Shown here: piece by piece, positions 17,911 to 26,452 of the stretch
Position numbering within the stretch: position 1 is the first letter of the stretch
How the letters are laid out: each line of letters opens with the position of its first letter
NCBI GenBank assembly: GCA_964367905.1
Contig: CAYIZP010000012.1
Location: 1-64,000 of the forward strand
DNA length: 64,000 nt
Source: CAUPWF01 sp964367905
GTDB lineage: Bacteria > Bacillota > Clostridia > Lachnospirales > Lachnospiraceae
Direction: 5' to 3'
Notes under the pieces: model-generated
Seen by the model: the letters and a program-made list of their open reading frames with translations, nothing else
Database searches by the model: none
Told to the model about the DNA's origin: nothing
Position numbers and translations under genes: made by a program

Positions 17911-17936
17911 CTTTCAAATAGTTTTACTTTCAAAGT
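17911..17936. promoter_or_regulatory. Tandem CTTTCAAA operator-like sites at the fab promoter
   Basis: CTTTCAAA occurs at 17911-17918 and 17927-17934, 16 bp apart. The second lies in an 11-bp perfect palindrome ACTTTCAAAGT (17926-17936), which overlaps the promoter -10. TTTGA/TCAAA half-sites are typical of FabT-type operators. A further AGTTTGATTCA lies at 17887-17897. Best candidate target of the FabT-like regulator encoded at the end of the operon; inference. Confidence 0.55.
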
Positions 17937-17961
17937 ATATCACAAAAAAAAGAAAAGTCAA
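17934..17961 (-). promoter_or_regulatory. Sigma-A promoter of the fab operon
   Basis: Minus-strand TTGACT (17956-17961), 16 bp, TATACT (17934-17939), about 80 bp upstream of the fabH start. The -35 lies in the descending arm of the terminator of the upstream gene, and the -10 overlaps the palindromic operator-like site. Confidence 0.8.
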
Positions 17962-17981
17962 CTTTTTATTGTCGACTTTCC
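17943..17981 (-). terminator. Intrinsic terminator after the GGDEF pair
   Basis: On the minus strand an 11-bp stem (GGAAAGTCGAC with GTTGACTTTTC, two G-T pairs) encloses an AT loop and is followed by eight T. It ends the two-gene GGDEF unit and shares DNA with the -35 of the fab promoter. Confidence 0.8.
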
Positions 17982-17998
17982 TCTGTCAATCCACCGCT

Positions 17999-19222
17999 CT
18001 ATATTCTATTGGTTTTCCTCTGTTTTTTCCCTAATCTCTTAAACTCATACATGCGCTTATCTGCAAGTGCAATCAATTGCTCAGCTTCTAACGTATTGGC
18101 TTCATCCGCGAAAACCACTCCATAACTTATAGACGTATAGTATTCCTTATCATATCTCTGTTTTAAGTTTACTACTTCGTGATGACAACTAACCACCTTA
18201 GAGTTTATACTAGCTTCACTATCATAATTTCCAATTACGAGAATTTCATCTCCACCATATCGACAAACCACATATCCGTAAAAGGTATTGTTTATTACTT
18301 GTGAAATTTTTTGAATATAGAAGTCACCTTCTACATGTCCATATGTGTCATTGACATATTTCAATCCATCGATATCTATAAATACAATAAAGAATTTTTC
18401 TTTGTTACTTGTTTTTTTTGCCAACGTTTCGTCAAATACGATCCTCATATGCATCTTTGTAAGATCATCCGTCAAGGATTCTTCTTCCAATTTTTTTATC
18501 AAGTTTAATTGTTCTTCATTTTGATCTCGTATCTTTTCATAGTCAACGTATGCTATCCTTAAATCTGCCAAACTATATGCATATATTAAAAATCCTACAA
18601 ATCCTATCAATGCGAACACACCTGTCAGTAAAAAATGAAATACAAATCCTGCTCCACCTTGCGTTGTAGATATTGTGAGCGCGAATACGAACATAGTTGC
18701 ATAGAGCAACGAGTAGATTCCTGTGAGAAATTTCATATTAAGCTCATCTGATAAAATCGTGTCTAGATAAATTCGTTTCAAACTGCTTCTTGCCGTGAAG
18801 ATTGTACCGATTGAAAATGTAAATGAAATTGCTACTATTAACATTCTCATTTGTGCATTATCTACTGTCTCTACAATCCCTCCCCCTTTAACTAACGCAA
18901 CACTCGCCATTCCAATAAATATTTTAGCAAATAGATTGATTGCAAATGCCATTGCAAGAAACACTGCAAACATATTCTTTACTTTAAAAACAACTTTAAA
19001 TTCAACTATCAGCAGGAGTACATACCCAAGCACTACAACCGCCTCATATACCACCGAAAGATATCGACAACACAGAATCCAGAACACGATATTAATAACA
19101 CCGCATATCGTTCCATATAAAATCTTTCTTTGGTTTCGATTAAATATGTAAGAAGCATAACTATATAAAATAAAATGATAGCCAAAAAATCCGATTATCA
19201 GAAGAAAATATACCCAAATCAT
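17999..19222 (-). CDS. Membrane GGDEF-domain protein, divergent motif (GGDEI, no I-site)
   Basis: A 407-residue protein with about six membrane segments in residues 1-215, then a GGDEF domain from about 245. The active-site motif reads CRYGGDEILVIG (GGDEI at 323-327), and the position five residues before, where RxxD forms the inhibitory c-di-GMP site, holds FYGY. YVNDTYGHVEGD, a nucleotide-binding segment, is kept. GGDEF enzymes make c-di-GMP from two GTP. Ile in place of Phe is tolerated in some enzymes, so activity is plausible but without product inhibition at this site. It starts 1 bp after the stop of the longer-conserved twin upstream, and a terminator follows. Confidence 0.88.
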   Translation of the reverse strand: MIWVYFLLIIGFFGYHFILYSYASYIFNRNQRKILYGTICGVINIVFWILCCRYLSVVYEAVVVLGYVLLLIVEFKVVFKVKNMFAVFLAMAFAINLFAKIFIGMASVALVKGGGIVETVDNAQMRMLIVAISFTFSIGTIFTARSSLKRIYLDTILSDELNMKFLTGIYSLLYATMFVFALTISTTQGGAGFVFHFLLTGVFALIGFVGFLIYAYSLADLRIAYVDYEKIRDQNEEQLNLIKKLEEESLTDDLTKMHMRIVFDETLAKKTSNKEKFFIVFIDIDGLKYVNDTYGHVEGDFYIQKISQVINNTFYGYVVCRYGGDEILVIGNYDSEASINSKVVSCHHEVVNLKQRYDKEYYTSISYGVVFADEANTLEAEQLIALADKRMYEFKRLGKKQRKTNRI

Positions 19223-19223
19223 T

Positions 19224-20447
19224 TTACGCCTCCTCTTGTCCCTGGTAGAACAACTCTTTACTTTCGCGCATTGCTGAATCAGCCATAGCCAAGATGTGCT
19301 CTCGTCCCTCTTGCTTTATGGTATCATCTACCACAACCATACCCACACTTGCTGAAATATTGATTTCTTCACTTTGATTTTTCATTGTGATATTATGCTC
19401 TATACGTTCAATCACCACCTTCATCCTCGCATCAATTGTTTCATCGAGAATTACAAGAAACTCATCTCCGCCGATGCGTGCCACTACATCCGAATCTCGT
19501 ACTGACTCGCTTATTGCATCTGCAATGCTTATAATCAATCGATCCCCAGCCTCATGCCCATAGGTATCATTAACATACTTCACTCCATTCACATCCACAA
19601 ACAACACTCCGAACTGATAATCTGCAGCCTCACAAAACTCATCCAACAAATTCATCACATATCTTCTATTATATACACTTGTCAATGCATCTTTCGTGAT
19701 TTTGTCATATAACTTTTCTTTTGTCTTCTCTATAAACTCTTGCTCATCTATTGCTGCATCTGATTTCCGTTTATAAAGTTTCGCATTCACTATTGTAATC
19801 CCATACATAAGCAAAACATAAAACGCCCCCAAAAGGTATATACCACTTGCTAGCGAGATAACAATCTGTGCACCAAACATCTCATCGGATATCAACAACT
19901 GTGTTTGAATGGACAAATATAATACTGATACCAAAGTAGATGACAAAAGTAGTACTGTATGTCTTCCTGCCGTTGTAACTCTTTGAATATAGATAACATC
20001 TATCTTTTTTTCTATATAAGGCAAAATCACAAGTGCAAGCAAAACACAAGAAACTAACAACACTATTGCACTATAAATATTGTTTCCTGTAATCAATGTA
20101 CTCGGCACATTCATCACGTGACTGAGTATCATTAATGTAGGAATATATATCGCTGCTATATGCATCATAAATACAGATGCTCCACAAACACATTGAAGTA
20201 TATTCGCCTTGGATAGCATTCTAAACTCAACACATAAGACCACTATAGCCAGAAAAAAGAATCCACTCACTGGTATCTTCATATTGTTATACCCTAAAAA
20301 AAGTACTGTATTTATAAGTGCTAACAAATATATATTCCATAATTTTTTTGTTCCATCAACTAGTATTTTTATTGCATATTTAAATATCTTTACTTGATAT
20401 CCAAAAAACATCATGATACTTAGTATCATAACAATCAAATCATTCAT
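19224..20447 (-). CDS. Membrane diguanylate cyclase with canonical GGDEF and I-site
   Basis: Also 407 residues, with about six membrane segments (1-225) and a C-terminal GGDEF domain. The motif is canonical: RDSD (317-320, inhibitory site) five residues before GGDEF (326-330). YVNDTYGHEAGDRL is the substrate-binding segment. Expected to make c-di-GMP in response to a signal sensed in the membrane; the sensor part has no named domain I can recognise. It is first of a two-gene unit with a clear promoter at 20508-20536. Same length and layout as its neighbour, so the pair probably came from a tandem duplication followed by divergence. Confidence 0.9.
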   Translation of the reverse strand: MNDLIVMILSIMMFFGYQVKIFKYAIKILVDGTKKLWNIYLLALINTVLFLGYNNMKIPVSGFFFLAIVVLCVEFRMLSKANILQCVCGASVFMMHIAAIYIPTLMILSHVMNVPSTLITGNNIYSAIVLLVSCVLLALVILPYIEKKIDVIYIQRVTTAGRHTVLLLSSTLVSVLYLSIQTQLLISDEMFGAQIVISLASGIYLLGAFYVLLMYGITIVNAKLYKRKSDAAIDEQEFIEKTKEKLYDKITKDALTSVYNRRYVMNLLDEFCEAADYQFGVLFVDVNGVKYVNDTYGHEAGDRLIISIADAISESVRDSDVVARIGGDEFLVILDETIDARMKVVIERIEHNITMKNQSEEINISASVGMVVVDDTIKQEGREHILAMADSAMRESKELFYQGQEEA

Positions 20448-20507
20448 CTTCTGTCTCTCCTAATAAGCAGCAATGTATCGTACTTAAAGTGCTTCTCTTA
20501 TTGTAAA

Positions 20508-20536
20508 ATTATAACACTATATCCTTATATTATCAA
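20508..20536 (-). promoter_or_regulatory. Promoter of the GGDEF pair
   Basis: Minus-strand TTGATA (20531-20536), 17 bp, TATAAT (20508-20513): a near-consensus sigma-A promoter 60 bp upstream of the first GGDEF gene. Confidence 0.8.
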
Positions 20537-20556
20537 TATAATTCATCTCCAAGCAC

Positions 20557-21477
20557 TTATACCCTTAATATATATTGCTCCGCACTCGTGATTGCATTCG
20601 CCCCGTCTGAAACTGCCGTCACAATTTGTCGAAGCTGCTTTTTTCTCACATCTCCTGCTGCATAGACCCCCTCTATGTTCGTTACTGTGCATTCATCTGC
20701 AATGATGTATCCTTCTTCCATCTCTACCACACCCTCAAACACTCTGCTATTGGGCGTAATTCCAACTGCGATAAATACACCATCCACATCCAGTTCAAAC
20801 TCCTCATCCGTCTCTAAATTTTGCACACTCATACTTTCAACTTTCTCCACTCCATTGATGGACAAAACCTTACTACTCCATAAGATAGATATATTATCTA
20901 TTGCTTTAATCTGCTCCTGCAGATATCTTGCACCTCGTAACGCATCTCTTCTTGGTAAAAGATACACCTGTTCACACATTCGAGAGAGAAAGATCGCGTC
21001 TTCCAATGCCACATCCCCACCGCCGATTACTGCTGTCGTCTTATTGCGAAAAAAAGCACCATCACACGTTGCACAGTACCCAACACCTCGCCCCCGAAGT
21101 TCATCCTCGCCTTTTACACCCAATTTTCTATGTGTTGCTCCTGTTGCAATGATAATTGTCTTAGCCTTATACTCATTTCCTTTGCATATAATCTTTTTGA
21201 TATTATCTTCGCCATCCACAATTACCTCTACCACTTCATCAAATATAAAATTGGCACCTAAGTTCTCTGCATGTTCACGAAACTTCATTCCCAATTCAAA
21301 GCCATTAGTGCCTGGTAGACCAGGATAGTTATCCACCTCATAAGTTAACAAGACTTGTCCACCACTCATGGTTTCTTTTTCTATCACTAACGTCTCCAAT
21401 CGTGCACGTTGTGCATAAATTGCTGCTGATAACCCTGCTGGTCCTGACCCTATAATCACAACATCATACGTATTCAT
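20557..21477 (-). CDS. trxB: Thioredoxin reductase
   Basis: The start at 21477 has GGAGGAG just upstream and gives MNTYDVVIIGSGPAGLSAA. The 306-residue flavoprotein has the FAD-binding GSGPAG loop, the redox pair CATC (Cys135 and Cys138) and the NADPH loop VIGGGDVALEDA. The C-terminal GVYAAGDVRKKQLRQIVTA is the family ending. It reduces thioredoxin with NADPH. No thioredoxin gene is adjacent. It seems to be a single gene; the next rightward-lying gene ends 194 bp upstream behind a terminator. Confidence 0.96.
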   Translation of the reverse strand: MNTYDVVIIGSGPAGLSAAIYAQRARLETLVIEKETMSGGQVLLTYEVDNYPGLPGTNGFELGMKFREHAENLGANFIFDEVVEVIVDGEDNIKKIICKGNEYKAKTIIIATGATHRKLGVKGEDELRGRGVGYCATCDGAFFRNKTTAVIGGGDVALEDAIFLSRMCEQVYLLPRRDALRGARYLQEQIKAIDNISILWSSKVLSINGVEKVESMSVQNLETDEEFELDVDGVFIAVGITPNSRVFEGVVEMEEGYIIADECTVTNIEGVYAAGDVRKKQLRQIVTAVSDGANAITSAEQYILRV

Positions 21478-21622
21478 TCTATCTCCTCCATCATTCATTA
21501 TCACATTATCATTTTGTACAACTTCTTAATGTTTTCATAAGAATTGTACAACTTTTATTATTTAACGTCAATTATATTTCAAATATTCGCAATTATATTT
21601 AAATTTTTCCACCTAATAATCC

Positions 21623-21662
21623 AAAAAAGTTATAACAAACTGTATATTTGTTATAACTTTTC
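21623..21662 (-). terminator. Intrinsic terminator after the CASTOR/POLLUX-like gene
   Basis: GTTATAACAAA and its complement TTTGTTATAAC, separated by seven bases, with A and T runs on the two sides. It lies just after the stop codon at 21671 on the minus strand and could work in both directions. Confidence 0.8.
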
Positions 21663-21670
21663 TGTTCTTC

Positions 21671-23521
21671 TCAATCCATAGCTAATGAAATAATTCCATC
21701 TTGTTCCCCAAATTTAACCTTGGTAGATTTCTCTGGGTTTGTAATGATCTCGAATTTTTTTCCATTCTGTTTCTTATATCCAATCGCAATCTCATTGTGT
21801 TCTTTTAAAACATCTGTAATAGTATAAAAGTCCATCTCTGTATCTAATTTCACATAATAAGAAGCATCTCTGATATAGATTTCTGAACCTTCTGCTCTTA
21901 GTAGCTCTTGAAACACATCCGACAACGAGCGATTCTCTGCAATCTGCGTCAACATCAAATTGATAATATTGGAGCCAACCACCAAGTCATTTGCTTCCGC
22001 AACCTTAGCTAATCTTTGATTTGCAACATCCTTCATCTCACTAGTAATACTAAATGTCCAACTGTTTATTTTTGCAATATCTCGTAAGTGAATTAACCTC
22101 AACAATGTCATTGCATCGGATGTCTCACTATCACAATCATCACTTAATAACAATACATGGTTCATTTCCGCATGAGTCAATCGTTCTAAATTGTCTCTAT
22201 CATTTACATCACAATTTTCACAAGTCAAGATAACATTCCGTAGCTTCCCTGCCAATTCTGTAATGCTATCTGGTATAAACGCATTCGCTACTGTTACCCG
22301 AGAGCCGCTCCCCATGAACTCATCTACCTCTAAGACAATCTGTTCCACTTTCGCATTTGCTCCGACAATCAACAAATCCAAAACCTCTTCTTGCAATTTC
22401 CCCTCTGCTTTTACATCAACTTGAATAGGTATTTGACATTTCTCCACCTTTGCCATCCCGTCATCTTCCACAAGTAATAGCAGCTCGTCTGTTTCTTTTA
22501 GAATTACATCCTTCTGCGGATTAAGCACTACCTGTCCGTCACGTTTATATCCAAAGACCACGGCTTTCTTAAAGTAATTCAATACGTCCCCGAACATTTC
22601 CCCCTTTAACTCTGGGAATGTTTCAAAATACAACTCATCCCCATCATAGTCGAACAACTCAATCAGCACATCTGAAAGCCCAGGGTATCTACATGTTTGA
22701 GCAATAATTCGTGATATCGCATCTTGAACCAGAACAATCTCAGCATTGCCTTCTGATATAATCTTTGCTGCATGATAATTTGATTCATCGTATATCGTCG
22801 CAACAATGTGTGGTTTTTCTCCTTGCCCCTTATGCCGATTGAGATAGTTATTAATCCCTAAGATCGACTTAATTGTAATCAAATCACGGTCTTCATTAAT
22901 AATAATGCAACGAGCTTTTTCAATAGAGCATTTTGTGAGCATGAAGAAATCTGTAATATTTCCCTTTCGTGTAATGATTCTCGTAGTCTTTAAGTCTGTA
23001 ATCATCTCGGCGATTGCCGTATCTATCATTTCTTTGTCGTCATCGGCAAGAATCACGATACAACCATCTTTGTGATTCTCATTTGCTTCTATTGTTTCCG
23101 AAATCAATGAATATATATTATTGTTAAATCCTAGAATTACTGTATGGTTTTCCTCAATTACTCTTGAGGTTCCTTTTTTTAGATCATATAACTTCTCTTC
23201 AAACCCCGTGGTAATAATACCAATTAAGATACTGGTAACGAACAATCCGCACAAGGTCACAAGTGACATTACTACTAAGAAACCAATATTATCTGTCCCT
23301 GCACCTGTTATTGTGCCTGCATCAATTACATGCATAACACCAGCCCATACATTAGCACCCACTGTTGAACCATCGCCATTCACAAACACGAGTATAATTC
23401 CCGCAACAACTACTACCAATGCAGTTGCCAAGAATAACATCCCTACCAATGTTACTGCACCTTTTGCCATCAAGTTATCAAATCTGTAATTCAGTTTTTC
23501 CTTAAATCTCACCTTGTCCAT
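21671..23521 (-). CDS. CASTOR/POLLUX-like ion channel with two RCK-type domains
   Basis: A 616-residue protein. Two strong membrane helices (about 20-45 and 80-108) flank a short pore-like segment (DAGTITGAGTDNIG). Then come two cytosolic nucleotide-binding domains: the first starts HTVILGFNNNIYSLISE near residue 128, the second LDLLIVGANAKVEQIVLEV near 385. This layout matches the CASTOR/POLLUX family (PF06241), known from plant nuclear cation channels and from bacterial relatives of the MthK type. Ion selectivity is not readable: the usual TVGYG potassium filter is absent. It is a single gene with its own terminator. Confidence in family high, function moderate. Confidence 0.82.
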   Translation of the reverse strand: MDKVRFKEKLNYRFDNLMAKGAVTLVGMLFLATALVVVVAGIILVFVNGDGSTVGANVWAGVMHVIDAGTITGAGTDNIGFLVVMSLVTLCGLFVTSILIGIITTGFEEKLYDLKKGTSRVIEENHTVILGFNNNIYSLISETIEANENHKDGCIVILADDDKEMIDTAIAEMITDLKTTRIITRKGNITDFFMLTKCSIEKARCIIINEDRDLITIKSILGINNYLNRHKGQGEKPHIVATIYDESNYHAAKIISEGNAEIVLVQDAISRIIAQTCRYPGLSDVLIELFDYDGDELYFETFPELKGEMFGDVLNYFKKAVVFGYKRDGQVVLNPQKDVILKETDELLLLVEDDGMAKVEKCQIPIQVDVKAEGKLQEEVLDLLIVGANAKVEQIVLEVDEFMGSGSRVTVANAFIPDSITELAGKLRNVILTCENCDVNDRDNLERLTHAEMNHVLLLSDDCDSETSDAMTLLRLIHLRDIAKINSWTFSITSEMKDVANQRLAKVAEANDLVVGSNIINLMLTQIAENRSLSDVFQELLRAEGSEIYIRDASYYVKLDTEMDFYTITDVLKEHNEIAIGYKKQNGKKFEIITNPEKSTKVKFGEQDGIISLAMD

Positions 23522-23557
23522 CTCGCCCCTCCTCTACTTCTACTGCTCGCGTATTGC

Positions 23558-24898
23558 TTATACCGCAATCATTCTCTTTGTCATTTTATTTATATACCAG
23601 TAATAATATGGCACTAACGGGATCAATGCCGATAACCATGCAATTGGATCCGTTAAACTAATCGCGATAAACTGTAATGATTCAAATAGAAATACAATCG
23701 TCAAGCCACGCGCGATTAACTCTGCAATTCCCCCTAGAAGTGGTACCAAGCCATTCCCTAATCCCTGTAGTGCATTTCGATACACAAAGATTAATCCTAA
23801 TGGAATATAGAACCATAGACATATGTGGAATAGTTGTCTTGATATCTCTACCAATTGCCCATTCGTATCCTCCGCAAATAACACAATCAGATGCGGACAG
23901 ATAAAATAGGCTACTGCCATTGCGATTACGCAATACCCAGTTACAATCTTCAGTGCCGCCGACACCCCTTGCTTCACTCGTTCGAACTTCATCGCTCCAA
24001 AGTTCTGTCCCACAAAACTTGCAAGCGCCGCTCCAACCGCAATCGGAAACTGGATCAAAATTCCTTGAATCTTCATAGATCCTGAGAATGCTGCAATATG
24101 TAGCGAGCCTAACAAATTCAGAGAACCTTGCACAATCATTGTCCCGATGGCTGTAATTGAAAATTGTAACGCCATTGGAATTCCGATTCCTAACAATTGA
24201 ATCATCGTAGCAGCTCTAAATTGTCCCTCCTCTTTCGAGAAACGTATCTCTGGATATTTTCTCAAAACGTAAATCAAGCACAGCACACCTGAAATCACTT
24301 GAGACAGAACTGTTGCATAGCCTGCTCCTGCAACACCAAATGGCAATACTGCCACAAAAAGTATGTCCAATCCAATATTAATCACTGAAGAAAACGCAAG
24401 AAAATACAGTGGTGTCTTGCTATCTCCCATTGCTCTCGCAATGGATGCCAACATATTGTATAAGAAACTAGCTATCAGCCCTGCATAAATAACGGTAATA
24501 TATGATTTTGTATCATAATAAATCTCTTCTGGCGTATTCATAAGCTGTAAGATTGTATCATTTGCTAGCAACAACCCCGCTGTCATAACTATCACAAACC
24601 CAATACAGATATATGTTGAAATAGCCACATAATGTCTTAACCTTCTATCATCTTTTGCTCCATATGCTTGAGATATCAAAACTCCAAATCCATTGGTAAG
24701 ACCTACTACCCAGCCGATGACCAAAAATATAATCGATCCTGTCATACCAACAGCAGCCAAAGCATCTACTCCCAAGAATTGCCCTACAATTATAATATCC
24801 ACTACATTATATAAATTCTGAAATAGGTTCCCCACTAGTATCGGCAACATAAAAAGCAATATCTTCTTCAATGGACTTCCCTGTGTTAAATCATTCAT
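23558..24898 (-). CDS. MATE-family multidrug/toxin efflux transporter
   Basis: Start at 24898 with AAAGGA upstream, giving MNDLTQGSPLKKILLFMLPILVGN, the usual beginning of DinF/NorM-like clostridial MATE proteins. The 446-residue product has 12 membrane helices in two homologous halves. These exporters use a sodium or proton gradient to remove cationic drugs. A longer frame starting seven residues upstream lacks a better ribosome site. It is 36 bp upstream of the channel gene on the same strand, without an obvious shared job. Substrate not predictable. Confidence 0.93.
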   Translation of the reverse strand: MNDLTQGSPLKKILLFMLPILVGNLFQNLYNVVDIIIVGQFLGVDALAAVGMTGSIIFLVIGWVVGLTNGFGVLISQAYGAKDDRRLRHYVAISTYICIGFVIVMTAGLLLANDTILQLMNTPEEIYYDTKSYITVIYAGLIASFLYNMLASIARAMGDSKTPLYFLAFSSVINIGLDILFVAVLPFGVAGAGYATVLSQVISGVLCLIYVLRKYPEIRFSKEEGQFRAATMIQLLGIGIPMALQFSITAIGTMIVQGSLNLLGSLHIAAFSGSMKIQGILIQFPIAVGAALASFVGQNFGAMKFERVKQGVSAALKIVTGYCVIAMAVAYFICPHLIVLFAEDTNGQLVEISRQLFHICLWFYIPLGLIFVYRNALQGLGNGLVPLLGGIAELIARGLTIVFLFESLQFIAISLTDPIAWLSALIPLVPYYYWYINKMTKRMIAV

Positions 24899-25023
24899 AT
24901 GTATCCTTTCTTTCCACAACTAGAATGTATCATTTCGTACTTGTTCAAGGTATTATATAACATCTGTATCCCACTTACAAGAAATAAATTTGCATTTTCT
25001 GTAATTTTTTTATAAAATTTTTA

Positions 25024-25052
25024 TTGACTTTTGATTCTATTTATAGTAATAT
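25024..25052 (+). promoter_or_regulatory. Promoter of tRNA-Arg
   Basis: TTGACT (25024-25029), 17 bp, TAATAT (25047-25052), 21 bp before the first tRNA base. Confidence 0.8.
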
Positions 25053-25073
25053 TATCTTTGCTGTTAAAGCAAT

Positions 25074-25147
25074 GTGGGTGTAGCTCAGCTGGATAGAGCG
25101 TTTGGCTACGGACCAAAAGGTCGGGAGTTCGAATCTTCTCACCCACG
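25074..25147 (+). tRNA. tRNA-Arg (anticodon ACG)
   Basis: Acceptor stem GTGGGTG/CACCCAC, D-arm GCTC...GAGC, anticodon stem TTTGG/CCAAA with loop CTACGGA (anticodon ACG, read as ICG) and T-loop TTCGAAT. The discriminator base is G and no CCA is encoded. 74 nucleotides. It has its own promoter and terminator, so it is a single-tRNA transcription unit. Confidence 0.95.
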
Positions 25148-25150
25148 TAG

Positions 25151-25181
25151 AAAAAAGGATGCGAATTTCGCATCCTTTTTT
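25151..25181. terminator. Bidirectional intrinsic terminator after tRNA-Arg
   Basis: AAAAAAGGATGCGAA and its complement around a tight TTT-rich loop, with a T-run on either strand. It ends the tRNA and also the Rpn gene coming from the right. Confidence 0.9.
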
Positions 25182-25207
25182 CTTGTTGAAATACAGCTTT
25201 CATGCCA

Positions 25208-26146
25208 TCAATTATTTTCATTGCCAAGTAGTGTCTTTTGTACTTTCCGGACTTCTTCTAACGAAACCTGTAAAATCTCTTGAATCTCTTCTACCGATAT
25301 CCCTCTATTCAACATACTACATATTATTTTTTCACGCTCTTCTGCTCTTCCTTCTGCTCTTCCTTCTGCTCTTCCTTCTGCTCTTCCTTCTGCTCTTCCT
25401 TCCGCAAGCCCCTTTGCACGTGACTCCGCTTCCCAAATTTTTCTAACCGCTTCTTCGTCATATTCTGTTAATATACTACACATCACTTCATCCCTTTCCG
25501 TTTCCAACAAATCTCTTAGAATGTTATGTGCGATGCAATACTCAACCGTCTTATATGCAGCAGTTTCAATGTCCAGCTCTTTTTGGAACTCCCTTAATAT
25601 ATCCACAAACTCGGAGTACTCGCCTAAAGTCTTGCACTGCTCTTTTAATTCATCATTAAACCCTTTGTTTATGTTGATCACAATCACCTTGAGCTCTAGA
25701 TTCGGGTCGTTCCCTCTTGGTGATATTCCGTATAAATCAGATAGCTTCAAAACCTCTCGCTCTCCCATTGTTCTTTTCCCATTGTAAAATACAATGAAGC
25801 TAGGGTAAGGAATTTGAATTGGTGTTGAGCCATAGACTGCATCGCTATAAACCAACTTTTGAAATTGTTTTGCAACATACAACAAAAAACGAAATGGCAT
25901 ATTGGGATTTTTTGTTGCTTGATGTTCAAATAGATTGAGCGTATTGTTAATCATAAATGACACATCATTTTTCATTCCCAAATACACCGTGTTTTCTAAT
26001 GTTGTTACAATCAAATCCTCTACATTCGTATAATTGGTACCATTCAATGCATTGTAGACCTCTAATTTTACGTGATCGGGTTTCATGACTAGGTTGAATA
26101 AGCGATCTTTCACCTTTCGATTTGTTCTAATTTCCAATTGTTCCAT
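25208..26146 (-). CDS. Rpn-family PD-(D/E)XK nuclease/transposase-like protein
   Basis: Start at 26146 with AAAGGAG 7 bases upstream (MEQLEIRTNRKVKDRLFN). The 312-residue product belongs to the Rpn/PDDEXK recombination-promoting nuclease family: NDVSF and the FEHQAT segment near residues 75-95 hold the acidic and E-x-Q active-site residues. Near the C-terminus five perfect repeats of AEGR (12-bp DNA unit) lead to a final helix pair. Family members cut DNA and raise RecA-independent recombination in E. coli; some also act in defence. A deleted copy lies at 35529-35976 with the same upstream DNA. The gene is convergent with tRNA-Arg. Confidence 0.87.
   Translation of the reverse strand: MEQLEIRTNRKVKDRLFNLVMKPDHVKLEVYNALNGTNYTNVEDLIVTTLENTVYLGMKNDVSFMINNTLNLFEHQATKNPNMPFRFLLYVAKQFQKLVYSDAVYGSTPIQIPYPSFIVFYNGKRTMGEREVLKLSDLYGISPRGNDPNLELKVIVININKGFNDELKEQCKTLGEYSEFVDILREFQKELDIETAAYKTVEYCIAHNILRDLLETERDEVMCSILTEYDEEAVRKIWEAESRAKGLAEGRAEGRAEGRAEGRAEGRAEEREKIICSMLNRGISVEEIQEILQVSLEEVRKVQKTLLGNENN
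25341..25400. repeat. Minisatellite, five perfect 12-bp units
   Basis: Unit TCTGCTCTTCCT on the plus strand, encoding AEGR in the Rpn gene. Because 12 is a multiple of three, copy-number change alters repeat length but keeps the frame. Confidence 0.97.
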
Positions 26147-26177
26147 ATACTTCTCCTTTCGTATTGTATGACCTACC

Positions 26178-26400
26178 AAGAAGAAGCTTACTCATCTCAT
26201 TTGATTGATTTAGATATTTTTGCGCCCATCATGAATAATGAACTGATTTGTTTTCTTGCTTACAGTATAAAATAATATGTTTGGATTTTCAACCGTTTAG
26301 ACAATAATTACGGTAAGAATAATGGTGCTAGAAATTTGATAGAGCAAACCTCTCTTTGATGATACCATTCTACCATATTTCCATAGTCAAAACAAGAGGC
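26178..26400. other. Noncoding 5' part of the Rpn unit (306-bp gap), similar to 36026-36215
   Basis: No gene is seen between 26147 and 26452. The stretch shares ordered blocks with the DNA upstream of the deleted Rpn copy: AAGAAGAAGCTTAC, then GGATTTTCAACCGTTT against GGATTTTTCAACCATTT, then AGAGCAAACCTCTCTT against AGAGTAGACCTCTCTT. So the mobile or duplicated unit includes about 220 bp of upstream sequence. A small hairpin AACAAG-AGG-CTTGTT near 26389-26403 could be the end signal of the activase gene. Confidence 0.6.
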
Positions 26401-26452
26401 TTGTTCTCTCAAATGTGGTCGGATCTGTAAATGATATTTTCACTCCCTCCAG

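Noticed and set aside
25074..25283. Protein frames over tRNA-Arg
   Set aside because: The tRNA structure, promoter and terminator explain this DNA; such frames are the usual false calls over tRNA genes.
25341..25400. CRISPR-like repeats
   Set aside because: Units are 12 bp, directly adjacent without spacers, and lie in a coding sequence: a minisatellite.
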